A DNA stretch of 64,000 nt from Blasia pusilla (taxonomy: Eukaryota > Marchantiophyta > Marchantiopsida > Blasiales). The translations under genes and the position numbers were made by a program. The notes under the pieces were generated by a model. The model had not been told where the DNA came from, ran no database searches, and worked only from the letters and a program-made list of their open reading frames with translations. Location of the stretch: the NCBI GenBank assembly GCA_050084515.1, contig CM114274.1:40362001-40426000 (forward strand), written 5' to 3'. Below, one piece after another: positions 59,270-64,000 of the stretch. Positions within the stretch are counted from its first letter, which is position 1. Each line of letters starts with the position of its first letter.

Positions 59270-60530
59270 GTCCATTGGCACCCATCATCTAGGCAATTAT
59301 TGGAGCCTCTGATTATTGCTCGGCTTGAGAATTAGCCCAAAGGAACAAAGGAATGCTTGCCGCACATCTAACAAGAAATCTTTCTTTGGCTATTTCGAGA
59401 AAATTAATCTCTAGGATAACATGAGCCTACATGATCTCTCCAAACCGAAAAAGGTCTCTACCAAGAAACTCCATCCAACCACTCATCACAAAATGAAACT
59501 TATATGATCTTTCTCCCTAAAATCTCACAAAAAATCAGGCACCAAAAATTTTGCTAGGAGCGCAAGGGCACTTGTAATTTGTTAATACATTAAAATTTAA
59601 GTGATTTTTCCTCAAAAATGTACATATATGTGGACTTACACAAGTATGAGGATGATATCCTGAGCTCCGAGCTTCTCAACTGGAGCAATGTGGAGTTGCG
59701 GAGACTCAAGAACTCCTTAGAAAGTTGTAGTTCACATACCACATCGGATGTTAGAGTACATCAAAGAAATGCCTAGCATAAATGTATCTCACAATGATGT
59801 AGTCATCCAGGAACATGAATAAAGCTCACTATGAATTTGCAATCTTGGTCGAAATAGTTACCTGAGTGTATGTGCACTCTGCGTGTATGTCGGTAGCATC
59901 TACATTGAATGCATTGTATAAATTCAATTCACCTTGCAGTCCATGAAAGTACCATAAGATGAATGCAGATCCGTTGATCGTCATTGACGGATCTGCCTTA
60001 TTACGACCCTAACAGCCAACAGGACACTATTAAAAAGTGGAAAAAAAAGCCATCGACGGATCTGCTTAATGCAATCATAATAGAACATATATCAAAAGTT
60101 CAAAAAACGGTTTCAAAGTAGTGTCTCGCTCAAAATCGCCGCTATAAACACCCGCTCAAAAAAAACCCTAGTTTTATAGAGGACTACTATTATACGAAAG
60201 TTTAATTTAAGTGCCACGTGACCCAAGGAGAGATGTTTGTGTGGCTGAGAAGGCACTCTCCCATAATAGTATAGATTATAGCTTCATAATGCTCGCTTGC
60301 GGAAAAATGCAAGATGTAAAATGCGGCACTACAGCCATTCGCCACACTTGCGCTTGTTCACCAGACCTGGGGGCTGCTATTTTGGCAAGAGAGAGGAAGA
60401 GAGGAGAGTCTCTTCAGAAAAAAAAAGGCACAAAAGGGAAAAAAAACCGAAACTCTCTTCAAAAAATATAAAGATTATGGATAATAAGTGAGTAATTTTT
60501 TTGGAGATTTTTTTTTAAGAGAGGAAACTT
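59270..60530. other. Spacer, no supported gene
   Basis: AT-rich with no supported frame; the 60211-60491 frames end in A-rich low-complexity DNA. A CGACGGATCTGC-like word recurs near 59985 and 60055. Confidence 0.45.
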
Positions 60531-60596
60531 AGTGCAACCCGTTGGAATCCGACAAGTCGCATTGTTTGGATTTTTTGTAATTTTTTTTGGGTGGGG

Positions 60597-60745
60597 TTAA
60601 GGAAAATTTTCATTTTTTTGGGTTTTGTTAACGTTTGCAAGCCGTCGGACTTCAACGAGTCTCCATGATGCCTAGAAAGCAACCCGTCGGAGTCCGACGG
60701 GTTGCAAACGTTAAAAAAACCCAAGAATATGAAAATTTTCCTTAA
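60597..60745. mobile_element. Foldback/MITE-like element with 55-bp arms
   Basis: The arm 60597-60651 pairs with 60691-60745 with 4 mismatches in 55, around a 39-base centre. The right arm contains a palindrome of its own: GCAACCCGTCGGA and its exact complement around one G (60679-60705). A relative of this palindrome (GCAACCCGTTGGAATCCGAC) lies just outside at about 60535. The minus-strand frame 60856-60515 runs through the element and is a by-product. Confidence 0.8.
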
Positions 60746-60771
60746 TCCAAAAAAAAAAAAAACCAAAAAAG

Positions 60772-61440
60772 TTGCAACCAAATTTTTTTGGGAAAAATTT
60801 GCCTTTTCAACTTGTCCAAACTTTCCTCTCTCCAACCTGTCGGAAACTCTTTTCAAACCAAAAGAGCCTTAGGGATTTCCAATATCTTCCTCTCTCCCCT
60901 CTTCCTCTCATCTCTTCCTCTCCTCTTACCTCTCCTCGACCAGACCTTAGCGACTTCCGATCTGGTCACTTTGGCTACTTACACTAGGCTACTACGGACC
61001 CTTGCAAGATATTTACATCTTGCCTTGCTATTGCCCACGATCTTGTGCATATTGACCTCACCCTTGCAACTATTGGCCACAATCTTGCGCTTATTGACCT
61101 AACCCTCACGCCTAGTGAAGTTACCTCTTTTGCAACTTAGAGTAGTAGGTTAGTGTGTCGAGGTCCGATTTCATCAAAACTCCCAAGGTCCTATCATCCG
61201 ATTTCTTCCTTAGCCTGTGGCTTATTATTTATTTTCTAATATACATTGTCTTCAAGCCATTGAGAAAGATGTGGGCTAGCTAGCCATTTTCTAATCAAAA
61301 TTCTTTAGAGGCTTCAGTGGATCGCAGAAGAGGTTTCATACAAGTAAATCTTTTTACTTGTATGGAGCGCTGCGTGAAATGATTGGGACCACATATGGAA
61401 GAGGGAAGGGGAGAAGAAAAATGAATAGAATTTCAGTATT
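60772..61440. other. CT-rich spacer, no supported gene
   Basis: 60.88-60.95 kb is CT-rich (CTCTTCCTCTC-like). Two overlapping plus-strand frames (60772-60987, 60788-61102) reflect this composition. No domain is seen. Confidence 0.4.
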
Positions 61441-61450
61441 TAAGTAATTT

Positions 61451-62115
61451 CAATTAAAAAAGAAGAAAGCACTTACGTACTCCATTCCTTTATCCACATT
61501 GGGCATATTCTGAAGTGAAGCCTTTAATTTGTTACAATCATAAAAAAATAGATATTTTTTCTAATGAACCCTACGATAGTTTACGCCTCTATACTACCAC
61601 TTCAAGAATAACTCACTACCAATTTGGTCAGTATAAGATAGAAGATCACAAGGTCAAACAAAGAAGTTCCTCTTGGACCTTTGACTCAGGTCCTCAACAA
61701 CTCCCCGCCTTCAAGCTATACAGGTTTAGCTCCAAGTCCAGCTCCAGTTGCGCTATTGTGAAGAGGCCTCATACTTGCGAAGCCCTTAATTTGTTAGAAT
61801 CATAAAAATAGGTTGAAATTAAAAAATGAAGAAATCTCTCACTCCATTCCTTTGTCCACTTTGGGCATATTCTAAAGTGAAGCCCTTAATTTGTTACAAT
61901 CATAAGAAATAGGTACTTTTTCTAATGAACTCTATGGTGGTTTATGCCCCTATATTACCACGTCAAGAATAGCTCACTATCAATGTGGTCATTATAAGAT
62001 AGAAGATGACAAGGTCAAACAAAGAAGTTCCTCTTGGACCTTTGACTCAAGTCCTCAACAGCTCCCCGCCTTCAAGCTATACAGGTTTAGCTCCAAGTCC
62101 AACTCCAATTGCGCT
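61451..62115. repeat. Tandem duplication, two copies about 300 bp long, offset about 361 bp
   Basis: Copy 1 (about 61451-61754) and copy 2 (about 61813-62115) share ACTCCATTCCTTT, GAAGC(C/T)(C/T)TTAATTTG, AAGTTCCTCTTGGACCTTTG and TTCAAGCTATACAGGTTTAG. A partial third start (GAAGCCCTTAATTTGTTAGA) lies between them at about 61779. Frames in the copies (61515-61805, 62006-62194) contain KRSSSWTFDS-like and VPLGPLTQV-like peptides and are not conserved as protein. Confidence 0.88.
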
Positions 62116-62311
62116 CGAGTTTGGGATACCCTTCTATTGGTTTGACCGAAGGCAGCTCCGCATTCCCTACAACCAGAACTCCCAACCCTTCTAGAGAAGG
62201 GTTCAAGCTACATCCACAAACAGCGAAATGGAAACAAGGATTATTGCAAAAAAATTGACATAGGGAAAGGGAAAGGCTCCATCCAAAAATTACGGTGTAA
62301 AGCCTGCTAAT

Positions 62312-62710
62312 TTGGAGCCGTTGGAGAGTGGAAAATGGTCTCTCATCTTTCAGGAAGAGTGTGTTCATCTCAGAAAATCGAAGAAGTCACACTTCGGGAT
62401 AAGCCCACCTTGGGGGACAAGACTTAGCCCCGAGCATCCTCCAGGCTTCGAAGGCCCAATAAAGGACTCTCTCCCGGTGGGAGGAGTGCCTCCATTATCA
62501 GATAAAGGCTATTTTCCAAAACCTGTTGAGGGATTAAAAAATACATTCATGTTGAAGTCCAAGGGAGCCCCTAGTACTTCATTAGGCAGCCCTATGCCGA
62601 AAGACCATGCACATTTGAAGCAGAATCTGCCAAAAAATGGCTTAGAACACCTCACCCCAACGTTCAAGATCGTTGCTCACCTTCTTAGAGGAGGTCGCGA
62701 ATCCACTTGA
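62312..62710 (+). CDS. Hypothetical 132-residue protein
   Basis: An uninterrupted frame starting MEPLESGKWSLIFQEECVHL and containing HPPGFEGPIKDSLPVGGVPP. It is Pro/Gly/Lys-rich and has no recognised domain. The start is unproven, and the frame may be a fragment of an exon or of a mobile element. Confidence 0.3.
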   Translation: MEPLESGKWSLIFQEECVHLRKSKKSHFGISPPWGTRLSPEHPPGFEGPIKDSLPVGGVPPLSDKGYFPKPVEGLKNTFMLKSKGAPSTSLGSPMPKDHAHLKQNLPKNGLEHLTPTFKIVAHLLRGGREST

Positions 62711-63349
62711 AGGTGCCCACTAACTCTATCCCATAAACCAGTGGAGCTAAAATTGTTTAAAAAAGGGAAAGAGGGTCACAGTGTTGAAATAAACATTTAG
62801 ATCGGGCTCTGACCAGACTAGGAACCTAGGGGCTTCCCCATCTATAGATTGGTAAGAGTTAGAAAGTATCGTTCAGCTTGCATGTAAAGTTTGGTACGTT
62901 TTGGTACTCGGAACTTAAAGCTTGGTTGGAAATGCATTTACTCTATCTGAATGTTTGATAGCTCTATCACAGGGTTTCACCCACTCGACTACAGTTACTC
63001 AAGGGCATTCGGACACTGAGGTTCAGTTAATGAAGAAGCTCGAGAGCACTAACATAAACCTTTTATCTAGAGAATGAGCCCAAGCCACCTGCACAAAGTC
63101 TCACTCAGAACGAGCCTGCCCCACCCCCAACCAAACGCAGCATTCTAGAAAAACACGTAAATAACTCTGGAGCATGGAGCCAAGAAGAGCCTCCCCAGCA
63201 AAGCTCGGAGCCAGGAAGAGCATGGCTAGCAGAACTTTGAGAAAGGAGAGCGAAAAAAATGAGCCTAAGGGCAGAACAGGAGCCTGTAGTCATGCGTTGA
63301 GCAATAGCACAAAAACCAATGTCAAGAAAAAAGCACAGGAGCACGAGCG

Positions 63350-63590
63350 TTGAGCATCAGAGCAAGAGCAACGACGACGTGCGGGAGCGGGAAGGGTAGG
63401 AGCACGAGCGTCCAGCGAGAGCAAGAGGGTCGGGTGGAGCGAGAGCACGAGCGAGTCGGTAGCATGAGGGTCGAGCGGGAGTGGGAGCCAAGCACAGGGC
63501 GAGAGAGAAATGCAAAGAGGACGAGCGCAAGCGGAGAGAGTCGCAAAGGAGCAAAAGCGAGAAAGGGGAGAGCGGGGGCCGAATGATGCC
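63350..63590. repeat. Purine-rich degenerate hexamer tract
   Basis: GAGCGAGAGCACGAGC-like words repeat irregularly. Long frames on both strands here are composition artefacts. Confidence 0.65.
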
Positions 63591-63699
63591 TTCGCATCTC
63601 AGCCGCAAAGGTAGCCATGCAGGAGGGAGGAGCTGCCGCTGGGCAGCCAAGGGTCTGACGACCCTGCGATGGTGGTCCTCAGAGTGACGTGTGTCGTCA

Positions 63700-64000
63700 G
63701 ATTTCAATCGACGGTTGATCGAACGGCTCGGATTTCGAATCTTTTTTCTTGGTGATTTCAGGCCGTCAGATCGGGGATCAGATGGCGCCTAATTAGGGTA
63801 ACAAAAGGGGGAGGGGCTTGCTCCAAGCTAGGGTTTAAATCTGGCCGTCGGATCAAAGATGTGACGGCGGACGCGAGAAATATCGGTGTCGTCGGATCGA
63901 GATCGAACGGTCTCAAATTAAGGCAAGTAAAAACAACAGCGAGGGTCCAAGGGAACAGCGGCTGATTGGGTGACAACCCTGCATTCGATCTTTGATCCGA
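63700..64000. repeat. Clustered GGCCGTCGGATC-type motif
   Basis: GGCCGTCAGATC (63761-63772), GGCCGTCGGATC (63843-63854) and GTCGTCGGATCGA (63888-63900), plus related CGACGGTTGATCGAACGG words on either side, recur in 300 bases up to the window edge. Confidence 0.6.

Noticed and set aside
10423-63616. CRISPR arrays or bacterial-type operons
   Set aside because: The tandem repeats lack regular unique spacers. Introns, composition and gene types are eukaryotic.
63350-63707. Long overlapping frames on both strands
   Set aside because: They follow from the purine-rich repeat, which removes stop codons in several frames.

Overview
The window looks like nuclear DNA of a land plant. Reading frames are short and split by GT-AG introns. 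The background is AT-rich, with small GC-rich gene islands, many degenerate tandem repeats and decayed transposons. A likely SAXO/MAP6-type axonemal gene relic implies a lineage with flagellated sperm. Together with a plant NB-ARC/ARM/TPR gene, this suggests a bryophyte or another seed-free plant. That is inference; no species is identified.

Layout. 1-2.3 kb: first exons of a purple-acid-phosphatase-like metallophosphatase on the minus strand, cut by the left edge. 2.3-8.6 kb: AT-rich DNA with decayed Helitron/PIF1 helicase remnants on the plus strand. 10-16.9 kb: mostly unassigned, with a SAXO-like relic at 12.2-12.8 kb. 16.9-19.1 kb: an array of about 91-bp units. 19.0-22.1 kb: first copy of a segment of about 3.2 kb that recurs in direct orientation at 39.0-42.3 kb. 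Between the copies lie the only gene I can model nearly completely (24.4-28.3 kb, an NB-ARC protein with a C-terminal TPR array, four exons, 1106 codons), decayed coding remnants (28.8-30.5 kb), a broken SANT/POWERDRESS-like corepressor relic (31.7-33.9 kb, minus) and a broken Ty3/Gypsy pol whose integrase is followed by a degenerate PHD finger (34.8-37.5 kb, minus).

42.3-50 kb: candidate exons of one unidentified gene, minisatellites, a decayed satellite-like array and AT-rich spacer with a SINE-like element. 50.3-55.5 kb: two groups of unidentified coding segments on opposite strands (plus strand on the left, minus strand on the right, so their 3' ends converge near 51.3-51.6 kb), possibly transposon-derived. 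55.5-64 kb: no confident gene; foldback elements, tandem duplications and motif clusters.

Two themes stand out. First, perfect or near-perfect inverted repeats with very short loops are scattered through the window; one lies 46 bases upstream of the NB-ARC start codon and one has two perfect 39-bp arms. Second, the NB-ARC gene sits between two long direct repeats, an arrangement prone to duplication or deletion by recombination. All identifications are by reading motifs; no database search was run.
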